From the NCBI RefSeq assembly GCF_018130825.1, contig NZ_JAFCJS010000003.1:62001-126000 (forward strand): DNA of 64,000 nt, read 5' to 3'. A program made the position numbers and the translations under genes. Below the pieces are notes generated by a model that was given only the letters and a program-made list of their open reading frames with translations, searched no databases and was not told the origin of the DNA. This DNA is from Bradyrhizobium liaoningense (GTDB lineage Bacteria > Pseudomonadota > Alphaproteobacteria > Rhizobiales > Xanthobacteraceae). This document shows positions 8,923 to 20,300 of this stretch, one piece after another (position 1 is the first letter of the stretch; each line of letters starts with the position of its first letter).

Positions 8923-9903
8923 ATGTCGCTCGATTCGGACATCATCGTCGATCGCCGCAGGATTCGCCGCAAGCTGACGTTCTGGCGTGTGATGGCGGCG
9001 CTGATCGCGATCGCGGCGATCGCGAGCTTTGCGCTGATCGCGACGCCCGGTGCGCGCGGCACGTTCGCATCCGCCGGCTCGATCGCGCGGGTCCAGATCG
9101 AGGGACTGATCCGCAGCGATTCCGATCGCACGCAGGCGCTGGAGCGGCTGGAGAATTCGCAGGCCGCCGCCGTCATCGTTCACATCAACTCGCCGGGCGG
9201 CACCACCGCCGGCTCCGAGCAGCTCTATGACTCGCTCGTGCGGCTGAAGGCGAAGAAGCCGCTCGTCGTCGTGGTCGAAGGCCTCGCCGCCTCCGGTGGC
9301 TACATCACGGCGATCGCGAGCGACCACATCATCGCCCAGCAGAGCTCGCTGGTCGGCTCGATCGGCGTTCTGTTCCAGTATCCCAACGTCACCGAGCTCT
9401 TGAAGACCATCGGCGTCAAGGTCGAGGAGGTGAAATCCTCGCCGCTGAAGGCAGCGCCCAACGGATTCGAGCCGACAAGTCCCGAAGCGCGCGCCGCGCT
9501 CGATGCGCTGGTGAAGGACTCCTACGCCTGGTTCAAGGGACTGGTGAAGGAACGGCGTGGCATGGATGACACGCTGCTCGACAAAGTGGCCGACGGCCGC
9601 GTCTTCACCGGACGCCAGGCAATCGAGCTCAAGCTGATCGACCAGATCGGCGACGAGAAGGCGGCGGTGACTTGGCTGGTCGAACAGAAGGGCGTCAAGA
9701 AGGGACTTTCCGTGCGCGATTACAAGCTGCAGCCGCGCTTTGGCGATCTGCCGTTCCTCAAGACAGCGGCCGCCGTAACGCTGGAAGCGCTTGGTTTGGG
9801 CTCGATCGCGCATCAAATCGGCCAAACCGGCGTCGCACAGGCGGTCGACCGGCTCGGAATGGATGGAATGCTGGCGTTGTGGCAGCCAGCTGCATCAAAT
9901 TGA
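8923..9903 (+). CDS. sppA: signal peptide peptidase SppA (S49 family, short form)
   Basis: Membrane-anchored serine protease that degrades cleaved signal peptides. Residues 20-42 form one membrane segment (WRVMAALIAIAAIASFALIA), and the domain faces the periplasm. The Ser/Lys dyad is visible: Ser124 in EGLAASGGYITA, and Lys176 in KSSPLKAAPN 52 residues later, the same spacing as in Bacillus SppA. There is a single protease domain (326 residues), unlike the double-length E. coli enzyme. The ribosome site GGAG lies upstream of the ATG. Confidence 0.93.
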   Translation: MSLDSDIIVDRRRIRRKLTFWRVMAALIAIAAIASFALIATPGARGTFASAGSIARVQIEGLIRSDSDRTQALERLENSQAAAVIVHINSPGGTTAGSEQLYDSLVRLKAKKPLVVVVEGLAASGGYITAIASDHIIAQQSSLVGSIGVLFQYPNVTELLKTIGVKVEEVKSSPLKAAPNGFEPTSPEARAALDALVKDSYAWFKGLVKERRGMDDTLLDKVADGRVFTGRQAIELKLIDQIGDEKAAVTWLVEQKGVKKGLSVRDYKLQPRFGDLPFLKTAAAVTLEALGLGSIAHQIGQTGVAQAVDRLGMDGMLALWQPAASN

Positions 9904-10074
9904 CTCGGACAGGCGAGTTCCCGAGGTTTTTCTCGCAGTGCGAGTGTCGGGACAGCCCGCTTTTTCGGCATTTGTCACGCACTTTCACGACGCTCAACCT
10001 TGATTTAGCGTCTTGACAGATCACGGTATTTTCACGGAAATGGTCATCCGCACGCTTCCGGGTCCTATCTCTCG

Positions 10075-10380
10075 ATGATCAAATCCGAACTTGTTCAGCG
10101 TATCGCCGAGCACAACCCGCATCTGTACCAGCGGGATGTCGAGAACATTGTGAATGCGATTCTCGAAGAGATCGTAGCGGCCCTCGCACGCGGTGACCGC
10201 GTCGAGCTGCGCGGTTTCGGTGCCTTCTCGGTCAAGCATCGCCCGGCGCGCGCCGGGCGCAATCCGCGCACCGGCGCCCATGTGCCCGTCGACCAGAAGA
10301 GCGTTCCGTTCTTCAAGACCGGCAAGGAAATGCGCGAGCGGCTGAACCGCGACCATCCGGATCCCGGCGCGGCGGACTGA
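10075..10380 (+). CDS. ihfB: integration host factor subunit beta
   Basis: 101-residue DNA-bending HU/IHF-family protein, beta subunit of IHF. It has [21 protein letters not shown] at the N-terminus, [11 protein letters not shown], and the DNA-intercalating arm tip RNPRTGAHV with its Pro, then [15 protein letters not shown]. The partner ihfA is not in this window. A TTGACA hexamer at 10013-10018 is a plausible -35 element, but no convincing -10 follows at the right distance and no clear Shine-Dalgarno is seen. Confidence 0.95.
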   Translation: MIKSELVQRIAEHNPHLYQRDVENIVNAILEEIVAALARGDRVELRGFGAFSVKHRPARAGRNPRTGAHVPVDQKSVPFFKTGKEMRERLNRDHPDPGAAD

Positions 10381-10452
10381 GGTCCGGCGCCGGGGTTTTC
10401 CGCGGTCGCTCAGGACGCGGCCGGCAGCTTGATTCAAGGCGAGCGAAGCGAG

Positions 10453-10845
10453 ATGCGAAAGTTTCTGACCGCGCTGATCGTGATCCCGCTGGGCCTCATC
10501 CTGGTGACCTTTGCCGTCGCCAACCGGCATTTCGTCACGGTCTCCTTCGATCCCTTCATCTCCGGCGACCCCGCCTTCTCGACGACGATGCCGCTGTTCC
10601 TGCTCCTGATCCTGGTGGCGGCGCTGGGCGTCGTGGCGGGCGGCTGCGCGGTCTGGTTCGGCCAGCGGCGCTGGCGGCGCGCCGCGCGCCGGAATGAGGC
10701 CGACGCCCGGGCCGCCAGGGGCGAACTGGCCGATCTGCGGGCCCAGGCGGCCGCGGCGAGGCCCGAGTCCCAGCGCCTCCCCGTTCCCTCCGGGGTCGGC
10801 CTTTACGGGCCTATCGGGCGAGACAAGCAGCGCGCGACGTTGTAG
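10453..10845 (+). CDS. LapA-domain (DUF1049) inner-membrane protein
   Basis: 130-residue protein with two membrane segments, KFLTALIVIPLGLILVTFAV and PLFLLLILVAALGVVAGGCAV, separated by the short NRHFVTVSFDPF loop typical of LapA/YciS-domain proteins, then a basic and Ala/Arg-rich cytoplasmic tail predicted to coil. E. coli LapA works with LapB in controlling LpxC and LPS assembly; whether that holds here is unknown. It lies between ihfB and trpF, and a ihfB-lapA-trpF order is common in rhizobia. The ATG at 10453 is preferred over the upstream TTG at 10429. Confidence 0.75.
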   Translation: MRKFLTALIVIPLGLILVTFAVANRHFVTVSFDPFISGDPAFSTTMPLFLLLILVAALGVVAGGCAVWFGQRRWRRAARRNEADARAARGELADLRAQAAAARPESQRLPVPSGVGLYGPIGRDKQRATL

Positions 10846-10876
10846 AAGCGGCCCCGACCGAAAACCCCGTTTTCCG

Positions 10877-10895
10877 GCCGCACCTTGCGGCCGCT
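10877..10895. other. GC hairpin just upstream of trpF
   Basis: CGGCCGC / GCGGCCG around an ACCTT loop, 16 bases before the trpF ATG. It could lie in the trpF leader and influence translation, or be a weak terminator for the LapA-like gene. No Trp-rich leader peptide is evident. Confidence 0.4.
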
Positions 10896-10910
10896 ACCCG
10901 CTTTGAGACC

Positions 10911-11566
10911 ATGTCCCTGCTCGTCAAAATCTGCGGCCTGTCCACGCGCGAGACGCTCGAAACGGCGCTTGAGGCGGGTGCCGACATGGTGGGGTTCGTG
11001 TTCTTTCCGCCCTCGCCGCGGCATCTGTCGCTGGAGGCCGGCCGTGATCTCGGCAGGCAGGTCAACGGGCGCGCGCTCAAGGTCGCGCTCACGGTCGATG
11101 CCGACGACGCCACGCTCGACAACATCATGGATGCGCTGTCGCCGGACATTTTCCAGCTTCACGGCAAGGAGAGTGTCGCGCGGCTGCGCGACATCAAGCA
11201 GAAGTTCGGTCGCCCCGTGATGAAGGCGGTGCCGGTCGCGACATCAGCCGATCTCGCTGTGCTGCCCGGCTATGCCGCGGTCGCCGACCGCATCCTGTTC
11301 GATGCCCGTGCGCCCAAGGATGCGACGCGGCCCGGCGGCCTCGGCGCGCCGTTCGACTGGCATCTGCTGGAAAACCTCGATCTGAAATTGCCCTACATGG
11401 TCTCGGGCGGGCTCGACGCCGGCAACGTCGCGGAAGCTCTCCGCGTCACCGGAGCCGGCGGCGTCGACGTGTCCTCCGGTGTCGAGAGCGCCCCCGGCGT
11501 CAAGGACCCCGAGATGATCAAGGCCTTCATTCGCGCCGCGCGCGCCAGTCAAGAGTTGAGCGTTCG

Positions 11567-11570
<4 letters not shown>
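10911..11570 (+). CDS. trpF: phosphoribosylanthranilate isomerase
   Basis: Third step of tryptophan synthesis (PRA to CdRP), a 219-residue TIM barrel. The catalytic Cys is in [10 protein letters not shown], the catalytic Asp in TVDADD, and the phosphate-binding loops are [11 protein letters not shown] and [16 protein letters not shown]. The stop overlaps the trpB ATG (ATGA at 11567), giving translational coupling. trpD and trpC are not next to it, so the pathway genes are split, as is usual in alphaproteobacteria. Confidence 0.96.
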
Positions 11571-12780
<1,210 letters not shown>

Positions 12781-12784
<4 letters not shown>

Positions 12785-13617
12785 CCACGCGTATCGACAC
12801 CCGTTTTGCCGAGCTGAAGAAGCAAGGCCGCTCGGCCTTCGTCACCTATGTGATGGCCGGCGATCCCGATCTCACGACGTCGCTCAATATCGTCAAGGCG
12901 CTGCCCAAGGCCGGCGCCGACGTCATCGAACTCGGCATTCCCTTCACCGATCCGATGGCGGATGGTCCCTCGATTCAGGCTGCAGGTCTGCGCGCCCTCA
13001 AGGTCGGCATGACCTTGAAGAAGACGCTGGAACTGGTGCGCGACTTCCGCAAGGACGACAACGTCACGCCGCTGGTGCTGATGGGCTATTACAATCCGAT
13101 CTACATTTACGGCGTCGACAAGTTCTTGGCTGATGCCAAGACATCAGGCGTTGACGGCCTGATCATCGTCGATTTGCCGCCGGAGGAAGACGACGAGCTC
13201 TGCATTCCAGCGCTGAAGGCGGGCCTGAACTTCATTCGCTTGGCGACCCCGACGACCGACGACAAGCGCCTGCCCGCAGTGCTCGCGAACACATCAGGCT
13301 TTGTCTACTATGTCTCCATCGCCGGCATCACCGGTGCGGCGGCGGCGGACGCCAATGCAGTTGGCGAAGCTGTTGCGCGCATCAAGCGGCATACCAAGCT
13401 GCCGATCTGCGTTGGTTTTGGCATCCGCACGCCGGAAGCGGCGCGCGCCATTGCCGAGAAGGCCGATGGTTCGGTGGTCGGTACCGCGCTGGTCGATGCG
13501 CTCAAGAACAGCCTCGATGCGGAAGGCCGGGCCACCGCCAAAACCGTTAACGCCGTGGCCGAGCTGACGGCGGCTCTGGCCCAGGGCGTCAAGGGCGCGA
13601 AACAAGCGGCCGAATAG
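12781..13617 (+). CDS. trpA: tryptophan synthase alpha chain
   Basis: Releases indole from indole-3-glycerol phosphate and channels it to TrpB. 278 residues with a GTG start overlapping the trpB stop. The catalytic Glu is in [14 protein letters not shown] together with the catalytic Asp of the same segment; [11 protein letters not shown] and VGFGIRTPE are the phosphate-binding loops. Confidence 0.97.
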
Positions 13618-13727
13618 GCCAAAATTCCGCTTCCGGGGCGGGCGACACGGCGGCTTGCCGGGCAGGGGCCCGGCCGCCATATATTCCTTCAGGCGATTCC
13701 CAGCGGGATCGCACATCGGAGCAAACC

Positions 13728-14669
13728 ATGAACTGGCTTACCAATGTGGTCCGGCCGAAGATCCGCAACATGCTGCGGCGGGAGACGCCGGAGAATCTTT
13801 GGATCAAGTGCCCGGATTCCGGACAGCTCGTGTTCTACAAGGACGTCGAGGCCAACCAGTTCGTCATTCCCGGCTCGAACTACCACATGCGCATGAACTC
13901 GGCGGCGCGTCTGAAGTCGATCTTCGACAACGAGACCTGGTACGACGTCGCGCTGCCCGACGTGACGGCGGACCCGCTCAAGTTCCGCGACGAGAAGAAA
14001 TACGTCGACCGCATCAAGGATGCCCGTGCGCGCACCAATCTGAACGACGCGATCAAGGTCGGTTACGGCAAGCTCGAAGGCGCCGCCGTCGTCGTCGCCG
14101 TGCAGGATTTCGATTTCATGGGCGGCTCGCTCGGCATGGCCGCGGGCGAAGCCATCGTGCGCGGGCTGGAGCTCGCGGTCGAGAAGAAGTCGCCCTTCAT
14201 CGTGTTCGCGGCTAGCGGCGGCGCGCGCATGCAGGAAGGCATCTTGTCGCTGATGCAGATGCCGCGCACCACGGTGGCGGTGCAGATGCTGCGCGAGGCA
14301 AAGCTGCCCTACATCGTCGTGCTGACCAATCCGACCACCGGCGGCGTCACCGCCTCCTACGCAATGCTGGGCGACGTGCAGATCGCCGAGCCCGGCGCGT
14401 TGATCGGCTTTGCCGGAGCGCGCGTGATCGAGCAGACCATCCGCGAGAAGCTGCCTGAGGGTTTCCAGCGCGCCGAATATCTCAAGGAGCACGGCATGGT
14501 CGATATGGTCGTGCATCGCCACGACCTGCGCCCGACCCTGGCGCGGCTCTGCCGCCTGCTGACCAAGGCGCCGGCGCAGGAAGGCGCTTCGAAGCCGGCG
14601 CAGCCGGTGACGAGCCCGGCGCAGATCGTATCGGCCGCCGAGACGGCGCCGGCCGCGCCGCACGCGTGA
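13728..14669 (+). CDS. accD: acetyl-CoA carboxylase carboxyltransferase subunit beta
   Basis: Transfers CO2 from carboxybiotin to acetyl-CoA together with AccA, the first step of fatty-acid synthesis. 313 residues. Carboxyltransferase motifs [22 protein letters not shown] and [12 protein letters not shown] are intact. In the N-terminal zinc ribbon only Cys28 (WIKCPDSGQ) remains; the other three metal cysteines of E. coli AccD are replaced (IPGSNYH), as I recall for other alphaproteobacteria. GGAG precedes the ATG, and the stop overlaps the folC start. Confidence 0.96.
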   Translation: MNWLTNVVRPKIRNMLRRETPENLWIKCPDSGQLVFYKDVEANQFVIPGSNYHMRMNSAARLKSIFDNETWYDVALPDVTADPLKFRDEKKYVDRIKDARARTNLNDAIKVGYGKLEGAAVVVAVQDFDFMGGSLGMAAGEAIVRGLELAVEKKSPFIVFAASGGARMQEGILSLMQMPRTTVAVQMLREAKLPYIVVLTNPTTGGVTASYAMLGDVQIAEPGALIGFAGARVIEQTIREKLPEGFQRAEYLKEHGMVDMVVHRHDLRPTLARLCRLLTKAPAQEGASKPAQPVTSPAQIVSAAETAPAAPHA

Positions 14670-16009
14670 ACGCCTCCTCTGACAGTGCAAAGACACCGCT
14701 CGACGAAGTGATCGGGCGGCTGTCGGCCCTGCATCAGAAGCGCATCGATCTCGGGCTCGAGCGGATGCACCGCCTGCTCGAGCGGCTCGACCATCCAGAA
14801 CGCAAGCTGCCGCCGGTGATCCACATCGCCGGCACCAACGGCAAGGGCTCGACGGTCGCCTATCTGCGCGCGACGCTGGAGGCCGCCGGCCTGCGCGTCC
14901 ACGCCTACACCTCGCCCTATCTGGTCCGCATCAACGAATGTTTTCGGCTTGGCCGCGTCGGTGGCGGCCGTCTCGTCAGCGACGATGAGCTGCGCGCGGC
15001 GCTCGAAGAGGTCGAGCGCGTCAATGCCGGCGAGCCGGCAACCGTGTTCGAGTTGAAGACCGCCGCGGCGTTCCTTCTGTTCGCGCAGAATCCCGCCGAC
15101 GCCGTGTTGCTCGAAGTCGGCCTCGGCGGCCGGCTCGATTCGACCAACGTCGTCGATACGCCTGCGGCCTGCGTGATCACGCCCGTCAGCATGGATCACA
15201 TGGATTTTCTCGGGGACACCCTGGCCTCGATCGCCGGCGAGAAGGCGGCGATCATCAAGCGCGGCGTGCCCGTGATCTCTGCCGAGCAGTCGAGCGAGGC
15301 GATGGCCGTGATCGAGGCGCAGGCCAAGCGCATGCGCGCGCCGCTGTTTGCCGCGAACGAGAGCTGGCACGTCAATGTCGAGCACGGACGGCTGGTCTAT
15401 TCCGACGACCGCGGCCTGATGGATCTGGCCGCGCCGCGCCTGTTCGGCCGGCATCAGTTCGACAACGCCGGCCTTGCGATTGCGACGCTGCGCGCGATTC
15501 CGACCTTCAAGGTCAACCAGGCCGCATTCGAAGCCGGCATCGTCGGTGCCGAATGGCCGGCGCGGATGCAGCGTCTCACCGCGGGCGATCTGCTCTCGTG
15601 GGGACCGCAGGGCTCGGAGATCTGGCTCGACGGCGGCCACAATGCCGAAGGCGGGCGTGTCGCTGCGGCCGCGCTCGGCGATCTCGAGGAGCGAGTGTCG
15701 CGGCCGCTGGTGGTTATCGCCGGCATGATGGCCAACAAGGATGCGCACGGCTTTCTCGCCAATTTCGCCGGCCTCACCCGCCACATCGTCGCGGTGCCGA
15801 TCCCCGACGCGGAGAATGCGATGCCGGTCGATCGCCTCTCGGATGCGGCGCGCAGCCTCGGCATGCGCGTCGAGATCGCGCCCGGGATCGAGGCCGCGCT
15901 ACGCGCTTTGTCGAAATTGGCTTACGAGGTGCCGCCGCGCATCCTGATCACCGGCTCGCTCTATCTCGCCGGCCATGTGCTCGGGCTCAACGGCACGCCT
16001 CCTGCATAA
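14666..16009 (+). CDS. folC: bifunctional dihydrofolate synthase / folylpolyglutamate synthase
   Basis: Adds glutamate to dihydropteroate and then extends the polyglutamate tail of folates. 447 residues of the Mur-ligase-like family: P-loop [14 protein letters not shown], omega-type segment [26 protein letters not shown], and the C-terminal-domain [12 protein letters not shown]. It starts at a GTG overlapping accD (GTGA), so it is coupled to accD and likely read with the trp block upstream. Confidence 0.96.
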   Translation: MNASSDSAKTPLDEVIGRLSALHQKRIDLGLERMHRLLERLDHPERKLPPVIHIAGTNGKGSTVAYLRATLEAAGLRVHAYTSPYLVRINECFRLGRVGGGRLVSDDELRAALEEVERVNAGEPATVFELKTAAAFLLFAQNPADAVLLEVGLGGRLDSTNVVDTPAACVITPVSMDHMDFLGDTLASIAGEKAAIIKRGVPVISAEQSSEAMAVIEAQAKRMRAPLFAANESWHVNVEHGRLVYSDDRGLMDLAAPRLFGRHQFDNAGLAIATLRAIPTFKVNQAAFEAGIVGAEWPARMQRLTAGDLLSWGPQGSEIWLDGGHNAEGGRVAAAALGDLEERVSRPLVVIAGMMANKDAHGFLANFAGLTRHIVAVPIPDAENAMPVDRLSDAARSLGMRVEIAPGIEAALRALSKLAYEVPPRILITGSLYLAGHVLGLNGTPPA

Positions 16010-16014
16010 GGGTT

Positions 16015-16136
16015 TCGTGTCCCGGACGCGGTGCAGCGTGCAACGCTGCTCCGCAGAGCCGGGACCCAGGAGCCAAATAGATGGGCCCCGGCTCTGCAGC
16101 GCACCGTTTCACGCTGCGCTGCGTCCGGGGCACGAG
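16015..16136. repeat. dispersed palindromic repeat, family C copy 1
   Basis: Opens TCGTGTCCCGGACGCGGTGC and closes with the reverse complement form GCGCTGCGTCCGGGGCACGA, with inner arms GCAGAGCCGGGACCC / GGGCCCCGGCTCTGC. It fills the gap between folC and the metallophosphoesterase. A second copy is at 37866-38003. Confidence 0.8.
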
Positions 16137-16150
16137 AGTGAGAAGTGCCA

Positions 16151-16891
16151 ATGCGTTTTGCCGCGATCGCCGACGTCCATGGAAACCATCTCGCACTGGA
16201 GGCGGTGCTCGCCGATATCCGCGCGCACGGCATTGCAGACATCGTCAATCTCGGCGACATGTTGAGCGGCCCGCTCGATGCGCGCCGCACCGTCGAGATC
16301 CTGATGCAGCTCGACGCCGTGCACGTGCTCGGCAATCACGACCGCTATCTGCTCGACCGTCCGCCGGAGAAGATGGGCTCGTGGGATCGTCCGGCCCATG
16401 CACAGCTCGATAGCGCGCACCTCGACTGGCTGCGCGCGCAGCCGATGACGCGGGTGTTCCGCGACCAGGTGTTCCTCTGTCACGCCACGCCCGCGAACGA
16501 TGAAGTCTACTGGCTCGACACCGTGCACCCCGACGGCACCGTCGCGCTATCGCCGCTCGACCGTATCGAGCAGCTCGCGCAAGGCATCACGCAATCGCTG
16601 ATCCTCTGCGCCCACACCCATCTCGCCCGTGCGGTGCAGCTGCGTGACGGAAGGTTGATCGTCAATCCCGGCAGCGTCGGCAGCCCCGGCTATCGCGACA
16701 AGCATCCGTTTCCGCATGTCGTCGAAGCCGGCACGCCGCACGCGCGCTATGCGATCCTCGAATTGGCGAATGGTAGTTGGCAGGTGACGTTCCGCCATGT
16801 CGCCTACGATCACGAGGCGATGGCCGCGCTAGCGCGCCGCAACGATCAGCCGGAGCTCGCCAACGCGCTGGCGACGGGATGGATCAAGTAG
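16151..16891 (+). CDS. calcineurin-like metallophosphoesterase (YfcE/MJ0936-type)
   Basis: 246-residue dinuclear-metal phosphoesterase. Metal-binding motifs occur in the expected order: IADVHGNHLALEAVL (Asp, His), NLGDMLSGP (Asp), VLGNHDRYLL (Asn-His), then LCHATP, CAHTHLA (His-x-His) and NPGSVGSPG. Such proteins hydrolyse phosphodiesters in vitro, and the cellular substrate is unknown. The ATG at 16151 is used; a GTG two codons earlier is equally close to a weak GAGAAG site. It is separated from folC by a palindromic repeat. Confidence 0.85.
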   Translation: MRFAAIADVHGNHLALEAVLADIRAHGIADIVNLGDMLSGPLDARRTVEILMQLDAVHVLGNHDRYLLDRPPEKMGSWDRPAHAQLDSAHLDWLRAQPMTRVFRDQVFLCHATPANDEVYWLDTVHPDGTVALSPLDRIEQLAQGITQSLILCAHTHLARAVQLRDGRLIVNPGSVGSPGYRDKHPFPHVVEAGTPHARYAILELANGSWQVTFRHVAYDHEAMAALARRNDQPELANALATGWIK

Positions 16892-16900
16892 GCAAAACAA

Positions 16901-16925
16901 AACGGCCGGCGTGATGCCGGCCGTT
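16901..16925. terminator. bidirectional terminator between convergent metallophosphoesterase and trxA genes
   Basis: Perfect ten-base stem AACGGCCGGC / GCCGGCCGTT with loop GTGAT; AAAACAAA on the left supplies the T-rich tail for the minus-strand transcript from trxA. Confidence 0.8.
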
Positions 16926-16952
16926 GCACAAACTCTTCGGGAGCGCCGCGGA

Positions 16953-17273
16953 TCAGACCGCCGACGTGATCCACTGCTGCAGCTTCGCCTTCGGCGCCGC
17001 GCCGACCTGGCGGGAGGCCATCTCGCCGCCCTTGAAGATCATCAGGGTCGGGATCGACATCACGCCGTACTTGGAGGCCGTCTTCGGGCTCTCGTCGACA
17101 TTGAGCTTCACGATCTTGACCTTGTCGCCCATCGCGCCGGCGATCTCGTCGAGAGCGGGTGCGATCATGCGGCAGGGGCCGCACCACTCGGCCCAGAAAT
17201 CGACGACCACGGGGCCGTTCGCCTTGAGCACTTCGGCTTCGAAATCGGCGTCGGAAACCTTGCTAACGGCCAT
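16953..17273 (-). CDS. trxA: thioredoxin
   Basis: 106-residue cytoplasmic disulfide reductant with active site [13 protein letters not shown] and the cis-Pro loop [16 protein letters not shown] is spaced seven bases before the ATG at 17273. It follows addA by 69 bp on the same strand, an addB-addA-trxA order that is conserved in many alphaproteobacteria. Confidence 0.98.
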   Translation of the reverse strand: MAVSKVSDADFEAEVLKANGPVVVDFWAEWCGPCRMIAPALDEIAGAMGDKVKIVKLNVDESPKTASKYGVMSIPTLMIFKGGEMASRQVGAAPKAKLQQWITSAV

Positions 17274-17342
17274 TGGAGTACCTCACTCGGTTGAAAGAGA
17301 ATCGGCGCGACGTGGAATCGCGCCCGGGATCATGGGGTGAAC

Positions 17343-20300
17343 CTATGAACGGCTCCTTGCCGGGTCAAGGATGCTCACACCGAGATGAAGGGATGCCAGC
17401 GCCGCGTCCAGCGCGGGGGCCGAAATCTCCATATATTCAAGGGCCTCGGTCCAGAGCAGGACCGCCCTGATCGGCTTTTGGGGATAAAGCCGCGCCAGCA
17501 CCGCCCGGTACAGCGCGAGCTGCCGGACATAGGCCGCCGGCGCCTCGGTGGCGCTTTTGGGGGCCGCCTGGTTGGTCTTGAAATCGACGATCAAAACCTC
17601 GTCCGGACGAACGACCAGCCGGTCGATCTGCCCCGACACCAGCGCTGGGCTGCGGCCCGGCCGCTCCAGCCGGCCGGCGATGGCGACCTCGGCCCGGCTG
17701 CCGGCGGCAAAGACCGGGGCAAAACGCGGCTCGGTGATCAAGGCGAGCACCTTGTCGGCCAGCGCAATGCGGTCGGCCTCCGGCCAGTCCGCGGCGTTGC
17801 GCGCCATGAAGCCGAGCGCGGCCTCGCGCCGGCGCTCGGCGGCGATGTCGGGCAGGGATTGCAGGAGACGGTGCACCAGCGTGCCGCGCTGCAGCGCCAG
17901 CGCCCGGGACTGCACCGATTCGCCTGTCCGCACGCTGCGGCCTTCCTCGGCCGAATGGCCGGACGGGCGCACGAGATCATCGTCGACGGTCTCGCGCGGC
18001 GCGGGTGTCCGCAGCCAGTCCGGCAGCGTGACCGTCTGGTCAACTGACGTCGCGGGCGTGCCCAGGGCCGCGACATCCTCGGGCCGGGCGAATCGCGTGA
18101 CCTTGCCGAGCGGCGTCTCGATCGTCTGCTTGTCGAGGCCCGAGCCGGCGAGGCCGGTGTCGATGAGGTCGTACCAGCTCAGCTTGCGCACCGTCCTCAT
18201 GTTGCCGGGCATGCAGCCGCCGACGATCAGCCGGTCGGCCGCGCGCGTCATCGCGACATAGAGCAGGCGGCGATACTCGTCCTCGGTCTCCTCGATCATG
18301 GCCTTGCGCGCGTCGGCGACGGGTTTTGGATCGTCCGCCTTGCGCCCGGCCCAGACCACGACCTCACCGCCATTGCCGCGCGGCACGTTGATCAGCCGGA
18401 CCCGCTGCGAGTCCGCAGGCGACGACGTGGTGTCGACCATGAACACGACGGAAGCCTCCAGGCCCTTGGCGCCGTGCACGGTCATCACCCGCACCTCGTC
18501 GCGCGAGATCTCCATGTCGCGCTTCACCTCGGTGTCGGCCGAGCGCAGCCAGGCCATGAAACCCTGCAGCGAGGCCGGCGCCTTGCGCTCATAGTTCAGC
18601 GCCAGCTCGAGGAATTCGTCGAGCGCGTCGTTGGCCTCGTGGCCGAGCCGGCGCAGGATGCGCGCGCGGCCGCCGTCGCCCCCGAGCAGCCAGGCGTAGA
18701 AGGCGAACGGTGTCTCCTCGCGCGCACGGACCTCGCAGGCTTCCAGGCGCTGCAACGCCGCGGCGAATTTTTCGCTTGTGGCCGCCTGCTCGCCGAGCGC
18801 GCGGCGCAGCGAACCCTTGCGATCCCAGGCAAGCTGGAACAGATCGTCGTCGTCGAGCCCGAACAGCGGGCTCTTCAGCGCCACCGCGAGCGCGAGGTCG
18901 TCCTGCGGCAGCAGCAGCGCGTCGGCAAGGTTCATCAAATCGATGATGCCGATGTGCTCGGTGAGCTTGAGCCGGTCGGCGCCCGCGACGGGGATGTTGG
19001 CGTGCTTCAGCGCCTGGATCACGGCGTCGAAGGCATTGCCGCGCCGGCGCACCAGGATCAGCATGTCGCCACAGCGCAGCGGACGCCGCTCGCCCTCGTG
19101 GCCCGTCAGCGTCCCGCTCTCGACCAGCCGCTTGATCTCGCCCTGGATGCGGCGTGCGAGTTTGACTTCGGGGCTGGTCGCGGCAACGCCGTCGAACGGC
19201 GCACGCCAGCCCTCGATCTCCTGCCGGTCGTCGGCCTCCGCAAGATCCCACAGCTCGATCACGCTCGGGCCGGCATCGGTGAGCGAATTGTGCAGGGGGT
19301 GGCCGATATCGATCGAATGGATGCTCTTGTAGATCTGGGGCTCGCGGAAGACGTGGTCCACCGAATGAAGGATCGCGGCACCCGAGCGGAACGAATAAGT
19401 GAAGGCAACCGGATCGAACTTCAGGCCGGCAGATTTGAACTTGCGGTCAAGCTCCCGCTTGCGCTTGTCGAATTCGTGCGGGTCGGCGCCCTGGAACGAG
19501 AAGATCGACTGCTTCTCGTCGCCCACCGCAAAGACCGTGCGGTTGAGCCCTTCGCGCGCGCCTTCGCCCGCGGTGAACTCGGAGATGATGTGCGCGACGA
19601 TGTCCCATTGCCGTGGGCTGGTATCCTGGGCCTCGTCGATCAGGACATGATCGACGCCGCGGTCGAGCTTGTAATGCACCCAGCCCGAGGAGACGCGGTT
19701 CAGCATCGCCAGCGTCTTGTCGATCAGGTCGTCATAGTCGAGCAGCCCGCGCTCCTGCTTCTCGCGCCGGTAGTTTGCGGCGGCGGCCGTCGCGATGTGC
19801 AGAAGGGCCGCGGTGCGGTCGCGCATGGTCACCGCGCGGCGCTTCTCGATCAATCCGGCGAGGCGCTGCACCTCCGCCTCGAACAGGCGCGCGACGGACG
19901 GGTTGTTGTCGCAAAACTTCTTGGTCAGCACCGCCTTGCGCGGCAGCTTCTCGTCGGTGAGGAAGACGCAGACATAGGCGTCGACCTGCGCGCTGCCGGA
20001 GAAGACCTTCGCTTCGCGCAGCCGGCCAGCCTGGTCGTTGTCGGACTTGCTGCCGTCCTCCAGCGCGAAGGCGATGTCGTCCCAGCGCGAGCGCGGCAGG
20101 AACGGGCCGTCGAGAATCTCGGCCTCGACGTCCTCGATACGATCGGCGGCATCAACGCCCAGCACGGCCGCCATCTGCGCCGCGGCCGCTTCCGCGTTGC
20201 CGGCTTCATCCGTCCAGGCCATGAAATGGTCGCGGCTGAGGCAGGCCTCCCGCACGACCTCCTTGAAGGTGACATCGGCGGCGCTCGCCATCGCCGTCAG

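Noticed and set aside
10013..10041. Sigma-70-type promoter for ihfB
   Set aside because: A good TTGACA is present but the hexamer 17 bases later (GGAAAT) is a poor -10, so I did not list it as a feature.
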